From positions 1-43,789 of the forward strand of contig JBMFOT010000026.1 of the NCBI GenBank assembly GCA_049969495.1: a DNA stretch of 43,789 bases. Direction: 5' to 3'. Of the stretch, positions 14,268 to 23,900 are shown piece by piece. Made by a program: the position numbers and the translations under genes. The DNA comes from HRBIN16 sp049969495 (lineage in GTDB: Bacteria > Armatimonadota > HRBIN16). Position 1 is the first letter of the stretch. Every line of letters begins with the position of its first letter. The notes beneath the pieces are model-generated. The model saw only the letters and a program-made list of their open reading frames with translations. It did not search any database and was not told where the DNA came from.

Positions 14268-16183
14268 ATCGCATTTTGCTTTTGGCAATAGTGTGGGTGA
14301 ACCTCTTCCCCAGCCCCTCTCCTGCGAGCAGAGGGGAGCAAGGGGTTCCCCCTTCCCTCGCAGGGAAGGGGGACAGGGGGTTATGTTCCCACACGGCGGA
14401 CCAATCGCCTTCAGAGATTCTGCGGAAATCTGCTTCGCAAATCGGCGGCGCACCCACCAGAGAGACCCCACCTGTCCTGCGTATGAGTGGCACGGTGCAG
14501 GTGTTCTACCCGATGAACAACGCGGGCACGATGACGCTCATGGAACAGGGCGGCAGCTTCTATGTTCACCTGCGCATAGGTGGTGTTGCCAGCGAGAGCG
14601 CGTACGATGCCGCGACCGCCTCCGGGTGGCGAAAACAGCACGGGCTGGTGCTACCCATCGATACGAGCGACGTTCAACAGTTCAGCAGGCTCTCTCCCCT
14701 GCGCCTGCGAGAGACCCTTCTGCGCGCCTCAAGCGGGCAGCTGGGCGTGATAGATTGCGGCACAACCGCCCTGCCAGATGGGCGCGAGGCACGCTGGTTG
14801 AAGGTGGTTTTGCAGTCGGGCATTCCGTGGGACATCTACTGCGACGAGCAGGGCAACCTGCTGGCGTGGGGCTACCACGAGAGCGATGACTTTCGCCGCC
14901 GCCCCACGCGGTTCGTTATTATCCCCATGGAGTGGAAAGAGTGGAACGGCGCACGCCTCCCTGCCGAGATGAAGGTCTACGAAGACGACCGCCACACCCA
15001 GACGGTGCGTTGGGAACGGGTGGAACGCCTGCCGAGAAGCGCGCTGCTGCCGAAGATGAAATCGCCCGCTCCCCTGCCTCCGCCGGCGGGACTACCTGTC
15101 ACCCTGCCCGTTCGCTTCTCCCAGCGTGAGATATTCGTGGAGGTGAAGCTGAACGGACGCGATTACCTAATGATGCTGGACACCGGCGCAGGTATCACCG
15201 TAATTGACCAGCCGATCGCGGAGGCGTTGCATCTGCCGCTTGGTGAGAGCATGAACGTGCTGGGCGCGAGCGGGCAAGGAGCCGCTTCGGTAACCAGATT
15301 GGCGAGCCTGCAGATAGGTAGCGTGCAACTGCGGGATGTGCAGGTCGCGGTGACCGACCTGGGGCTGATTCGTCTGATTGGAGGTAGTCGTTTCGCAGGC
15401 ATCATCGGTTTCAACGTGCTCAACCGGTTTCGCGTGACGATAGACTACCATCGGCGCACCCTGACGCTGGAGGAATCGGGAGGCGCATTGCCCCCCGGAT
15501 GGGCGAAACAGGTTTCCTTTATGGGCGCGACGCCGATACTGGAGGCAGAGATAGAGGACATCGGCAAGGTGCCGATGCTACTGGACACCGGCGCAGCGAT
15601 GAGCATCCTTCCGGTGGAATCGGCACAGCAATGGCAGCCGTTGCGGCCGGTATCGCTAGGGCTTACGTTGGGAGTGGGGGGTGCGGGCAACATCCCCCAG
15701 GCGGCACGCGCCGGTTCGGTAAAGGTCGCGGGAGCAACTATCCGGCGCGTCACGCTAATGTTCTCCTCACCAGCCCCGAAAGGCGCGCCGGTGCAGATAC
15801 TTTCCGAAGCGGGATTTGGCTTGCTGGGCAATAACCTGCTGCGCCACTTCCGCCTGACCATCGACTATCCGAGGCGTACGGTGGTGCTACAACGAATGCC
15901 CCGCCCTGCCCCGCTGGATGATGCGGCGACGGTGGGCATTGTGCTCGACCTGACAGCAGAGAGCGTAAAGGTGGCGGGGACCATCCCGCTTTCCTCCGCG
16001 TGGGAAGCAGGCATCGAGCGCGGCGACGAGGTGCTGGCGGTGAACGGACGTTCCACCAGAGGCGTGCGCCCGTCCGAAGTGCAGAAGTGGTTGACAGGCG
16101 AAGAGGGAACGTTCAAGCGCGTGCTTCTACAACGCGGCGCGAGGCGCCGGGAAGTTCGGCTCGAGTGCCTGCCGATGTTCTGA
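14225..16183 (+). CDS. Exported double retropepsin-like aspartyl protease with PDZ domain
   Basis: This encodes up to 652 residues; the ATG at 14225 overlaps rlmN, and a TTG at 14276 is another option. A hydrophobic stretch (RILLLAIVWVNLF) acts as signal or anchor. Residues about 30-52 are encoded by an inserted palindromic repeat. Residues about 85-290 are an unrecognised beta-rich domain. Two retropepsin-like units follow, each with the D-T-G catalytic signature (DTGAG at 319-323, DTGAA at 454-458) and a later hydrophobic-hydrophobic-G (IIGFNVL, LLGNNLL). Residues about 565-652 are a PDZ domain (SAWEAGIERGDEVLAVNGR). One chain with two DTG half-sites could form an intramolecular pepsin-like active site. 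It is likely periplasmic; the substrate is unknown. Confidence 0.85.
   Translation: MWTAETGNGAITRLNRILLLAIVWVNLFPSPSPASRGEQGVPPSLAGKGDRGLCSHTADQSPSEILRKSASQIGGAPTRETPPVLRMSGTVQVFYPMNNAGTMTLMEQGGSFYVHLRIGGVASESAYDAATASGWRKQHGLVLPIDTSDVQQFSRLSPLRLRETLLRASSGQLGVIDCGTTALPDGREARWLKVVLQSGIPWDIYCDEQGNLLAWGYHESDDFRRRPTRFVIIPMEWKEWNGARLPAEMKVYEDDRHTQTVRWERVERLPRSALLPKMKSPAPLPPPAGLPVTLPVRFSQREIFVEVKLNGRDYLMMLDTGAGITVIDQPIAEALHLPLGESMNVLGASGQGAASVTRLASLQIGSVQLRDVQVAVTDLGLIRLIGGSRFAGIIGFNVLNRFRVTIDYHRRTLTLEESGGALPPGWAKQVSFMGATPILEAEIEDIGKVPMLLDTGAAMSILPVESAQQWQPLRPVSLGLTLGVGGAGNIPQAARAGSVKVAGATIRRVTLMFSSPAPKGAPVQILSEAGFGLLGNNLLRHFRLTIDYPRRTVVLQRMPRPAPLDDAATVGIVLDLTAESVKVAGTIPLSSAWEAGIERGDEVLAVNGRSTRGVRPSEVQKWLTGEEGTFKRVLLQRGARRREVRLECLPMF
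14314..14380. repeat. Palindromic C/G-rich repeat inside a coding region
   Basis: There are two adjacent hairpins: CCCCTCT (14314-14320) with AGAGGGG (14330-14336), and CCCCCTTCCCT (14348-14358) with AGGGAAGGGGG (14362-14372), then ACAGGGGG. The same two-hairpin layout is at 19871-19919. Here it keeps the frame open and encodes PASRGEQGVPPSLAGKGDRG just after the signal peptide of the protease gene. Confidence 0.75.
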
Positions 16184-16184
16184 C

Positions 16185-17846
16185 CTACCTCCGCACCACC
16201 GGCAACAGGATGTGGCTCGGGCGTTCGGCGTCCATGTATATCGTGTTGTGCGCGGGACGGGTGCGTTCGCTGGCGCGGAAGGGTTCGCCTGTGTTCGGAT
16301 TGGGGTCAAAAGCGGGCGCGTTGCTGGAGGTGATATGCACCCGAATGCGATGCCCTTTGTTGAACACAATGCTGGTACTCCACAGGTCTATCTCGAAGCG
16401 ATAAGACGTGCCCGGCTTCATCAATTTTTCCTTCGAGAAGCCTTCGCGAAATCGGGCACGCAGGATGCCCTCGCAGATGTTGATGGAACGCCCATCGGGA
16501 TACACGTCGCACAGCTTCGCCACAAAATCGGTATCGGGTGCGTCGCTGGACGCCCAGAGCACCACTTTCACCCTCCCCGTGACCTCTATCGGCTCGCGCA
16601 ACGGCTCGCTGGTGAACACCAGCACATCGGGACGGCTCTCTACTTTGCGCTGGTCCATCGCCCCGGCGGGCAGGGTCAGGCGCGGTCCCCCTATCGTCGG
16701 CACGGGGTCTTTGGGGTCGTAGGTGTAACTGAGCATGCCACCCTCTTCGGGCTTTCGCGTGGATAGAGAGCGGTTCGAGTGCAGGTAGAAGGGAGTTGGT
16801 GTGGCGGGAACAGGGGGCCACCCGTCGGCGGTGCGCCATTCGTTGCCGGGCGCGTTGCGGTCGGTCACATCGCCCATCACGTAGTAGGTGACCGCCGGTT
16901 CGCGCTCCACTCCGTTATCGACGCCTTTGAGGTAGTGGTCAAACCATTTCCAGATGTCGTGCGCGGTGATGGGCGGGTTCTTTGCGTTGGGAAACGAGAG
17001 TTCTCCCGCTTTCTCTTGAAACACCCCGTGCGTCCATGGTCCCATGACCAGCTTCTGTCTACCGCGTGCGCCCGGTCCGCCTCGTGTTTGCATGCCCACA
17101 AAGGCGTCTATCGTCGCCTGCGCGAAGATGTCATACCACCCGCCGATATGGATGGCAGGCGCATTTGTGTAGCGGTAGCGAGTGGTCATATCGCGCTCGC
17201 GCCAGTAGGCGTCGTAGATGGGATGGGACGTCCAGATTTTGAGTGCGTCGGGGCTGAACGCGCTGATGCGTAGCCAGTCCTCAACCAGCGCTTTGCGGAA
17301 TACCCCTCCCCAGTATACCACGCCGTTGTACAGGCTCGGCGCGCCGACGGTGATATGCTGAGCGACTATCTTTTTCGTGCCTGTACCCGCCAGCAGGTAC
17401 TGCGTGATGCCCAGCGCGGAGCCACCCCAGGTGCCGATTTTGCCGTTGCACCAGGGCTGTCGGGCAATCCACTCTACCGTGTCCTCGCCGTCACGCAGTT
17501 TGCCCCAGCCGTCGGTTTCGAAGGGCAGGTTTTCTCCCTCCGAGCCAAACCGCCCGCGCGTGTTCTGGATGACCATCACGTAGCCTCGTCGCGCCGCGTC
17601 TTGCGCGATGCCCTCACCCAGCTTGCGGTCGTACGGGGAACGCAGCAGGATGACAGGGAACGGTCCCTCGCCTTCGGGGAAGTAGATGTCGGTCGCCAGG
17701 CGCACGCCATCGCGCATGGGAACCATCACGGTCTGCTTCTTAACCGGTGGTTGCAGTTTGCAGAGTACGCTTCGAACCAGAAAACCGACGCCGATAACGC
17801 ACGCGCCGACCGTCAGTGCCGTTCGCCACCATTTTGCTTTACGCAT
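16185..17846 (-). CDS. CocE/NonD family alpha/beta hydrolase
   Basis: This encodes 553 residues. A signal-anchor (RTALTVGACVIGVGFLVRSV) is followed by VMVPMRDGVRLATDIYFPEG, the standard opening of the X-Pro dipeptidyl-peptidase S15 domain. The nucleophile elbow is GTWGGSALG with Ser143. An Asp region (HIGGWYDIFAQATIDAF) and His region (MGPWTHGVF) complete the triad. The C-terminal half is the jelly-roll domain (YYVMGD, VTGRVKVVLWASSDAPDTDF, RIRVHITSSNAPAFDPNPNT). Relatives hydrolyse esters, amides or acyl groups such as cocaine esters or glutaryl-7-ACA; the substrate here is unknown. It is convergent with the protease gene, with 1 base between stops. Confidence 0.92.
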   Translation of the reverse strand: MRKAKWWRTALTVGACVIGVGFLVRSVLCKLQPPVKKQTVMVPMRDGVRLATDIYFPEGEGPFPVILLRSPYDRKLGEGIAQDAARRGYVMVIQNTRGRFGSEGENLPFETDGWGKLRDGEDTVEWIARQPWCNGKIGTWGGSALGITQYLLAGTGTKKIVAQHITVGAPSLYNGVVYWGGVFRKALVEDWLRISAFSPDALKIWTSHPIYDAYWRERDMTTRYRYTNAPAIHIGGWYDIFAQATIDAFVGMQTRGGPGARGRQKLVMGPWTHGVFQEKAGELSFPNAKNPPITAHDIWKWFDHYLKGVDNGVEREPAVTYYVMGDVTDRNAPGNEWRTADGWPPVPATPTPFYLHSNRSLSTRKPEEGGMLSYTYDPKDPVPTIGGPRLTLPAGAMDQRKVESRPDVLVFTSEPLREPIEVTGRVKVVLWASSDAPDTDFVAKLCDVYPDGRSINICEGILRARFREGFSKEKLMKPGTSYRFEIDLWSTSIVFNKGHRIRVHITSSNAPAFDPNPNTGEPFRASERTRPAHNTIYMDAERPSHILLPVVRR

Positions 17847-17917
17847 ATACAGTACCTCACTGCCAGTTGGTGAGAAAAAAGTTCGTTACAGGGGCGTAAT
17901 GCTCCTTTGACAAACCA

Positions 17918-17947
17918 CCCCCTCTCCCGAGGCTTCGGGAGAGGGGG
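17918..17947. repeat. Palindromic repeat, single long hairpin
   Basis: CCCCCTCTCCCGA (17918-17930) pairs with TCGGGAGAGGGGG (17935-17947) around GGCT, a perfect 13-bp stem, followed by CATGGGTGAGGG. It belongs to the same C/G-rich family as the repeats at 14314, 19871 and 41223. It ends 12 bases before the dockerin remnant stop and could once have terminated that gene. Confidence 0.75.
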
Positions 17948-17959
17948 CATGGGTGAGGG

Positions 17960-18058
17960 TTAGTCATTCCCGATTGCGCCGAAGTTGCGCACCAGCACGC
18001 CGGAGTCAAACAGGGTGACCTCTAAATCGCCGTCCAGGTCGGCGTGTCGCTCAGAATC
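17960..18058 (-). pseudogene. Orphan dockerin-type C-terminal remnant
   Basis: On the minus strand the last about 30 codons before the TAA at 17960-17962 read ADLDGDLEVTLF, then DSGVLVRNFGAIGND. This is nearly the same tail as the protein encoded at 5038-6186 (ADLDGDEEVSLF, then DFGILVRNFGAIGDE). Upstream of it the frame loses all resemblance and no signal peptide or start is found, so the rest of the gene has been lost. The loss sits next to the start of the broken kinase gene. Confidence 0.7.
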
Positions 18059-18106
18059 ACAGAGACAAACCGATCGCATCACAAGGTCTAACGCTTGGTA
18101 AACCTC

Positions 18107-18135
18107 TTGCGAAACACCCCTTCTCGTCCGATAAT
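18107..18135 (+). promoter_or_regulatory. Probable sigma-70 promoter of the hybrid kinase gene
   Basis: TTGCGA (18107-18112), 17 bases, GATAAT (18130-18135). The predicted start near 18142 supports the ATG at 18164 over an upstream GTG at 18095. Confidence 0.55.
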
Positions 18136-18163
18136 TCCAGACAGCAAGAGAACAGGGCATCCT

Positions 18164-19099
18164 ATGAGAACGTTCACTGTCTGTTTTACTAAGCCTTCTG
18201 TCACTACGGCGGCGGTGTTCATTTCAGTAGCCGTCGTGTCGCTTGCCAGCGGAGTGCTACTACAGCGAAAGGCAGAAAACGCCTTGCACCACGAGGTGCG
18301 CCAGAATCTGGTGCGCCTCGCCCGCGTCGCCGCGCTTCACGTAGATGGGGACAGGCATTTGCAATGGAAGCCACAGGACGCTTTTACGCCGGAGTACAGG
18401 AAAGCAATCGCTCCCTTTTACCGCCTCATGGAAGCATCCAGAGACATCTACGACATTTACACCTGCGTGCTGCGAGACGGTAAGGTGTACTTTGTGCTGG
18501 GCACGCCCGATTATGACCCGAAGACCGGCAAGCCGGATTACTCCTACCTGAACAAACCCTACGACGAAGCCACGCCAGAGATGTTGCGTGCCCTGCGAAG
18601 CGGCGTTGCTATCGCGGAAAACCGGCTTTATACCGACCAGTGGGGCACGGTCATCAGCGGTTACGCGCCTATCCGCGACTCTGCGGGCAAGCTGGTCGGC
18701 ATCGTCGGCGTAGACCTGCACGTGAACGAATACCGCGAGCGGCTGGCTGCAATCCGCCACCATGCGCGTATTACCTACGTGCTGGTACTGGGTGCCAGCA
18801 TACTGATAGGTGCAGTAGTGTACGCGCTATCCCGACGGGCCATGCGAGTTCGCGAGCAGCTGCGCCTGCACGCCCGTGCGCTGGAGATGGCGGGCAACGC
18901 CATCGTGATTACCGCTTTTCGCGCCGAATATGGAATAACCTCAGGGGATGGTCGGCGGCGACTTGCCCGGGCTGCAAGGCGACGCCGGGAAGAGCTTTTT
19001 GTCACCCCCTGCCCGCGCGGCAAGGCGTGTGCTGCTGGTAGAGGACAACGAGGTAAATCGGAAAGTGGCCGTGCGCCTGCTGGAGAAGCTCGGCTATGA
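18164..19099 (+). pseudogene. Hybrid sensor histidine kinase, N-terminal part, broken
   Basis: From the ATG at 18164 the frame encodes a first membrane segment (residues about 13-33), a periplasmic Cache-like sensor region (FYRLMEASRDIYDIYTCVLR, GYAPIRDSAGKLVGIVGVDL) and a second membrane segment (YVLVLGASILIGAVVYAL). A PAS domain then begins (ALEMAGNAIVIT). At about 18917-18940 the PAS sequence ends abruptly and the frame runs into Arg/Gly-rich out-of-frame sequence up to 19099. The remaining PAS, HisKA and HATPase domains, normally about 350 residues or more, are missing. The receiver and HPt domains of the same protein follow in another frame. This is a deletion with frameshift, or an assembly collapse. 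Confidence 0.75.
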
Positions 19100-19754
19100 A
19101 GTGGACGTGGCCCCTGATGGCGAGGAAGCGGTGGAGAAAACCGATCAGCGACGCTACGATGCGGTGCTGATGGACGTACACATGCCGCACATGGACGGTC
19201 TCGAAGCCGCGCGACTTATCCGCGAGCGCGGCACGGGCGAACACCAGGTGATTATCGCGATGACCGCCAGCGCGATGAAAGAGGATGTGCAACAATGCCT
19301 CGCGTCGGGCATGGATGATTACTTGAGCAAACCAGTCAAAATGGAGGTTCTGCAAGAGATGCTTGAGAAGTGGCAAAATCCGGACTCCCCGACGGAGTCG
19401 ATAGAGCCATCGCCGATTGACCGCGACTTCCTTGCGGACATGACAGGCGGTGACCCCGAATTCGAACGGGAGCTTTTACAGGAGTTTTTGAGCACTATTC
19501 CCGGCTTGATAGAGCAGGTGCGCCAATCGCTTGCATCAGGCAACAGCACGGCTCTGGCAGGCGCGGCGCATACCATCAAAGGCAGCGCGCGGGCGGTAGG
19601 CGCGCAAACGTTTGCCGAAATCGCCTTTGCGCTGGAGCGAGCAGGCAAAGAGCAACGAATGGAAGAGGCTCTGGAAACCGCGCAATCGCTCTTCGTAGAG
19701 TGGCAGCGCGTGCAGGGCTATATTGAACGACAGATACTCCGGCAAGCCGCTTAG
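18948..19754 (+). CDS. Receiver plus HPt protein, C-terminal part of the broken hybrid kinase
   Basis: This encodes 268 residues if translated from the ATG at 18948, with AGGGG touching it as a poor ribosome site. Residues 27-140 are a receiver domain with Asp33, the phosphoacceptor Asp76 in LMDVHMPHMDG, Thr106 and Lys128 (LSKPVK). Residues about 157-260 are an HPt domain with AAHTIKGSARAVG, His208 being the phosphate-carrying residue. All key residues are intact. It is most likely the 3' portion of the kinase gene whose core was lost. If expressed by coupling to the upstream frame it could still act as a phosphorelay protein fed by another kinase. Confidence 0.75.
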   Translation: MVGGDLPGLQGDAGKSFLSPPARAARRVLLVEDNEVNRKVAVRLLEKLGYEVDVAPDGEEAVEKTDQRRYDAVLMDVHMPHMDGLEAARLIRERGTGEHQVIIAMTASAMKEDVQQCLASGMDDYLSKPVKMEVLQEMLEKWQNPDSPTESIEPSPIDRDFLADMTGGDPEFERELLQEFLSTIPGLIEQVRQSLASGNSTALAGAAHTIKGSARAVGAQTFAEIAFALERAGKEQRMEEALETAQSLFVEWQRVQGYIERQILRQAA

Positions 19755-19870
19755 CGAGGTCACGTCAACCGCTGAAGGCACAGATCGGTCTGTCAAGGTT
19801 CGCTACTGGGGACGGCGAGGCTCCGTCCGAGCCGTTGCGGTTGTCCCCCCGCGTTTAGCCCCCACCCCAG

Positions 19871-19919
19871 CCCTCCCCGCTCGCGGGGAGGGAGCCTTTT
19901 TCCTCCCCCGTCTACGGGG
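19871..19919. repeat. Palindromic repeat, two hairpins
   Basis: CCCTCCCCGC (19871-19880) pairs with GCGGGGAGGG (19883-19892), followed by AGCCTTTTT. A second hairpin is CCCCGT (19906-19911) with ACGGGG (19914-19919). The T-run after the first stem makes it a plausible terminator for the receiver/HPt gene. It lies in the 256-base gap before lipA. Confidence 0.7.
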
Positions 19920-19944
19920 AATTGTGGCGTCAAATCCTCCCTCC

Positions 19945-19974
19945 TTTACACAACCCCTCTCAGAAGGATATAAT
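19945..19974 (+). promoter_or_regulatory. Sigma-70 promoter of lipA and probably the outer-membrane superoperon
   Basis: TTTACA (19945-19950), 18 bases, TATAAT (19969-19974). The predicted start near 19981 lies 30 bases before the lipA ATG at 20011. It excludes the longer frame from 19723 that runs through the palindromic repeat. Confidence 0.75.
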
Positions 19975-20010
19975 GCTACCGGTAGATTTCCCAACGCAGA
20001 GGAAGCGCAC

Positions 20011-20919
20011 ATGAATCGAAGATTACCCGAGTGGTTGACCATACGCGCCCCACGTCCGGGGCAGATACAGGAAGTGGATAGCCTCATCAAGGGGCTACAG
20101 CTGCACACCGTGTGCGAAAGTGCACGCTGTCCGAACCTCACCGAATGCTGGAGCAAGCACACCGCTACCTTTATGATACTGGGCGACGTATGCACCCGCG
20201 CCTGCGGTTTCTGCGCCATTAAGACCGGGCGAGGCGAAATGGTGGACCTGCTGGAACCCCGGCGCGTCGCGCTGGCGGCAAAGCATCTGGGGCTGAAACA
20301 TGTGGTTATCACTTCCGTTGCGCGAGACGACCTGAGAGACGGGGGGGCGGAACAGTTCGCTGCCACTATTCGCGCGGTGCGCCACGAGATACCCGGTGCA
20401 ATCGTAGAAGTGCTCACCCCCGACTTCAAAGGCATCCGCTGGTGCATCAAGAAGGTCGCCGACGCCGAACCCGACATCTACAATCACAACGTGGAGACGG
20501 TAGAACGCCTGCAGCACCTGGTGCGTCCCCAGGCGAAGTACTGGCGTTCCATCGACCTGCTGTACTACGTCAAGCACACTCACCCCCATATCTACACCAA
20601 GTCGGGCTTGATGGTGGGCCTGGGTGAGACCAAAGAGGAAGTGATACAGACCATGCGCGACCTACGCGACGCCGGAGTGGATTGCCTTACCATCGGGCAA
20701 TATCTGCGCCCCACTATGCACCACTTGCCGGTGGTGGAATATGTGCATCCCAGCGTGTTTGCCGAGTACCGGCGTATCGGCGAGGAGATGGGCTTCCTGT
20801 TTGTCGCCTCTGCACCCTTTGTGCGCAGTTCGTACAACGCGGAGGCGTTTTCGCGCAAGGTGATGGCGCAGCGTCTGGCTCAGCTGGAAGCTTTGCAGGG
20901 GAGTGCTGAGGTGCGTTGA
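20011..20919 (+). CDS. lipA: Lipoyl synthase
   Basis: This encodes 302 residues from the ATG at 20011, matching the family length. The auxiliary 4Fe-4S cluster motif is Cys35, Cys40 and Cys46 (CESARCPNLTEC) and the radical SAM motif is Cys61, Cys65 and Cys68 (CTRACGFC). The C-terminal VRSSYNAE holds the Ser that also ligates the auxiliary cluster. The enzyme inserts two sulfur atoms into octanoyl groups on the E2 and GcvH proteins. lipB is not nearby. The TTGA overlap with tamB couples it to the outer-membrane genes, an unrelated pathway, probably by chance or transcriptional convenience. Confidence 0.97.
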   Translation: MNRRLPEWLTIRAPRPGQIQEVDSLIKGLQLHTVCESARCPNLTECWSKHTATFMILGDVCTRACGFCAIKTGRGEMVDLLEPRRVALAAKHLGLKHVVITSVARDDLRDGGAEQFAATIRAVRHEIPGAIVEVLTPDFKGIRWCIKKVADAEPDIYNHNVETVERLQHLVRPQAKYWRSIDLLYYVKHTHPHIYTKSGLMVGLGETKEEVIQTMRDLRDAGVDCLTIGQYLRPTMHHLPVVEYVHPSVFAEYRRIGEEMGFLFVASAPFVRSSYNAEAFSRKVMAQRLAQLEALQGSAEVR

Positions 20920-23900
20920 CCCGTCGTCGTTCCCGCCGATATATCGCCTGGCTGGTGGTGGCTGCGCCGCTGGTGTGGGTATGTTGCTTCTGCGTTTTTT
21001 ACCTCTGGCAGGCGGTTCCCCGCTTCCAGCAGCAGGCGATAGAGGCAGGGCTCGCCTGGGCACAGCAAGAGTGGCGGATACCGGTGCTGGTGGGCGAAAT
21101 CTCCACCGACCTGCGACGGGGCAAGGTGACCGCAACGAATCTTTTTCTGGGTGACCCCACCTCCACACAGCGCCCCCTGGTCGCCGCGCAGGAGGTCACG
21201 GTGAGCGGACTGTTCTCGCGCCAGCCGAGTATCCGGGTCACCCACGCGGTTGCGTATGTGGTGCGCCTGCCCGATGGACGCTGGAACTTCTCCCCCCTGA
21301 TACCCAAACGCCGCCGTCCCCCTGCAGAAACCTTCTGGACGCTCCGTGTGACGAACACCACACTCTATTTTGAGGACCGCAAGGCGCATCCGAAACTGAA
21401 TGCTACCCTGCGACAGGTGAACGGAGAAATCCGCTATGCGGCAGGGGTAGCCGCGTTCCGCTTCACGCACGAACAGGCAGAACCCAGCTTCCGCGCACGG
21501 GTAAACGGCTGGCTACACAACGGACTGCTGCGCCTGCGGGTGGATGCCTCCGATGTGCCCCTTTCCAAACTGCTGGCGTACGTGCGAGTGCCCTCGTTAG
21601 ACCCGGGCGACGCGAGCACGTCGGGAACCGTATGGGTTTACACCGACGCGCAGAGACGCATCCACTACAGCGGCAGGGTGAAGGTACAGGCAACACGAGC
21701 GCGGTGGCAACTGCCACAGACTACCCTCTCGCTGAGCAACCTGAGCGGCTCCGGTGAGTTTCAAACGGGAGTTGCCATGTGGCAGGCGCAGGCGAACACC
21801 GGCTCCGGGCAGGTGCTTGCATCGGGTAGCGTGCAATGGCAACCACAGGTCGCCATGAACCTGTGCGTAGAAGCCCGGCAGATACCACCTTCCGAACTGC
21901 GCCCCTGGCTACATCGATATGCACCGCAGGTGGCGTTGAACGCGCCGGTGGACGCGAACCTGACCGTGCGTGGCACACCCTCACAGCCGTACATACAGGG
22001 GGTGGTGAGCACCGCGCAGGCAACCGTGCAGCAAATCAGTATACAGGAACTGAAAGCGAAAGTTATACTAAATACTCAGTCCGCCCTGCTGCCGGATGTG
22101 ACCGTGCGCGTCGCTGGGGGGAACGCCCGGGGGCAGGCGGTGCTGTGGAGGGAACGGGAGGAGTGGCGGTTCGCCGCGCAATGGCGTGCAGATGGAGTGA
22201 ATCTCGCCCGCCTGCGCCCGTATCTGCCGGAGGATGTGCGGGGCACGGTACGCGGGGAAGGACTGGCGTACGGAACCCTGCAGAAGCCGACCGTGGTAGC
22301 CAACCTGTGGGGTGAACGGTTGGCAGGCAACCTGTGGCGCAGCGAGCAGGCGCAGGCGCGAATACGCTGGACGCCCGGAACGCTGAACGTCGACGGCGCG
22401 ATGCTGGAGGACTGGACAGGTTCGGCGTACGTGTCGGGGGAGGTAGACTTTGCGCGCCGACGGCTTGCTCTGCATGTGCGTGCCGATGAGGTGTTGCTGG
22501 CGCCATGGGTAGAACGTCTTGCCCCAAAGCTGAAACACGAGGGCGACGTTCCCTTCGCGTGGGTATACGCGCGCGGCGAGCTGGACGGCACGTTTCACCA
22601 ACCGGTATTTCGCGGCATGATAGAGGCGACCGACCTGCAGTGGCGGCGCTGGTCGCTGGATTACCTGGTCGCTCGTGTACAGGCTTCCCCCGAAGGGATT
22701 ACCGTGGAGAGCGGTATCATCCGCCGTCCGCCGATGGAGATAACCTGGCAGGGCAACCTGCAGCAACCGCTGGACGCCAAGAAAGCGCAAATCTCTGTAG
22801 ATGGTGTTGCAAACAACGTCGACGCGCAGGAGGTTCTTGCCGCTCTGCGCGAGGTACCGGACGGTGAAAGCCCGCCTCCGATAGAGGCGATCGGAAGGGT
22901 GTTCTTCCACGTTGCGGGCAACCTGCGCTCGCCCACTGCTGACCTGACCCTGAGCGTGCCCACCGCACAGATACAGCACTGGAGTTTGACCAACCTCACC
23001 GGCTCGCTTCGCTACGAAGACGGTACGCTAAAGGTCGCTCCGCTCTCCGCCAGGCTGGGCGACGGTGTGTTGAAGGTAGAAGGCGAGCGAGATGGCGAAG
23101 GCAGGCTATCCTTCCGCGTAGAGGGCGAACGACTGCCCCTCGCTCAGATACGCCCCTTGTTGCCCGAGGATGCCCCTCAGGGTATCAGCGGAGAGGCATC
23201 GGTGCGCGGCGTGCTCTCCGGCACCGAAAACGAGCCGCAATTTCGCGGGGAGTTGCTCACGGAAGGCGCCGTCTGGGATGTGCTGAAGCTGAGCAAAGGC
23301 TATGCCGAGATAGAATGGCGCAAAGACGAGCTGAACGCCCACAATGTGTACCTTGCCAGCCCGGAGGCGGAGGTCGCACTTCGTTCCCTCCGGCTTGCGA
23401 ACGCACCTCGCGCCGTGGATGCGGAAGGGATGCTATCTATATCCTCGCTGGAACAGCTGAGCCAGCGCGCGCTAGATAGCGCGTGGCTACACGATAGAGT
23501 ACCCCGGCTGGGCGAGGTATTACGCGAGCTGGGGCGCATCACCGGCACGGCGACGGTTCCCTTCCGGCTGTGGGGAGAAAGCGAAAGCCTGAGCGTGGAA
23601 GCGTCTCCGCGCATCGAGGCTATTGAGATAGACGGGCGCGCCCTGGGTACGTTGCAAGCACAGGTGTATAGAGATTCAGGCGGCACATGGCGGTTACATA
23701 ATGCGGTGCTGGCGAATGGAGAGCATCGCCTGATAGCTTCCGGCACATACACTGCCGACGGGCAGATGAACCTCAGCGCGGAAGCGTACAACTTTGACCT
23801 GTCGTGGTTCCAGCGGTGGCTTCCGCAGGCAACCGAACTGCGCGGCAGGCTGGAAATGGCAACCGTCGAAGCGTCCGGCAAAAGCCACTCTCCAAACCTG

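Noticed and set aside
19723..20010. N-terminal extension of LipA by 96 residues
   Set aside because: It runs through the palindromic repeat and the promoter at 19945-19974; the ATG at 20011 gives the normal family length.
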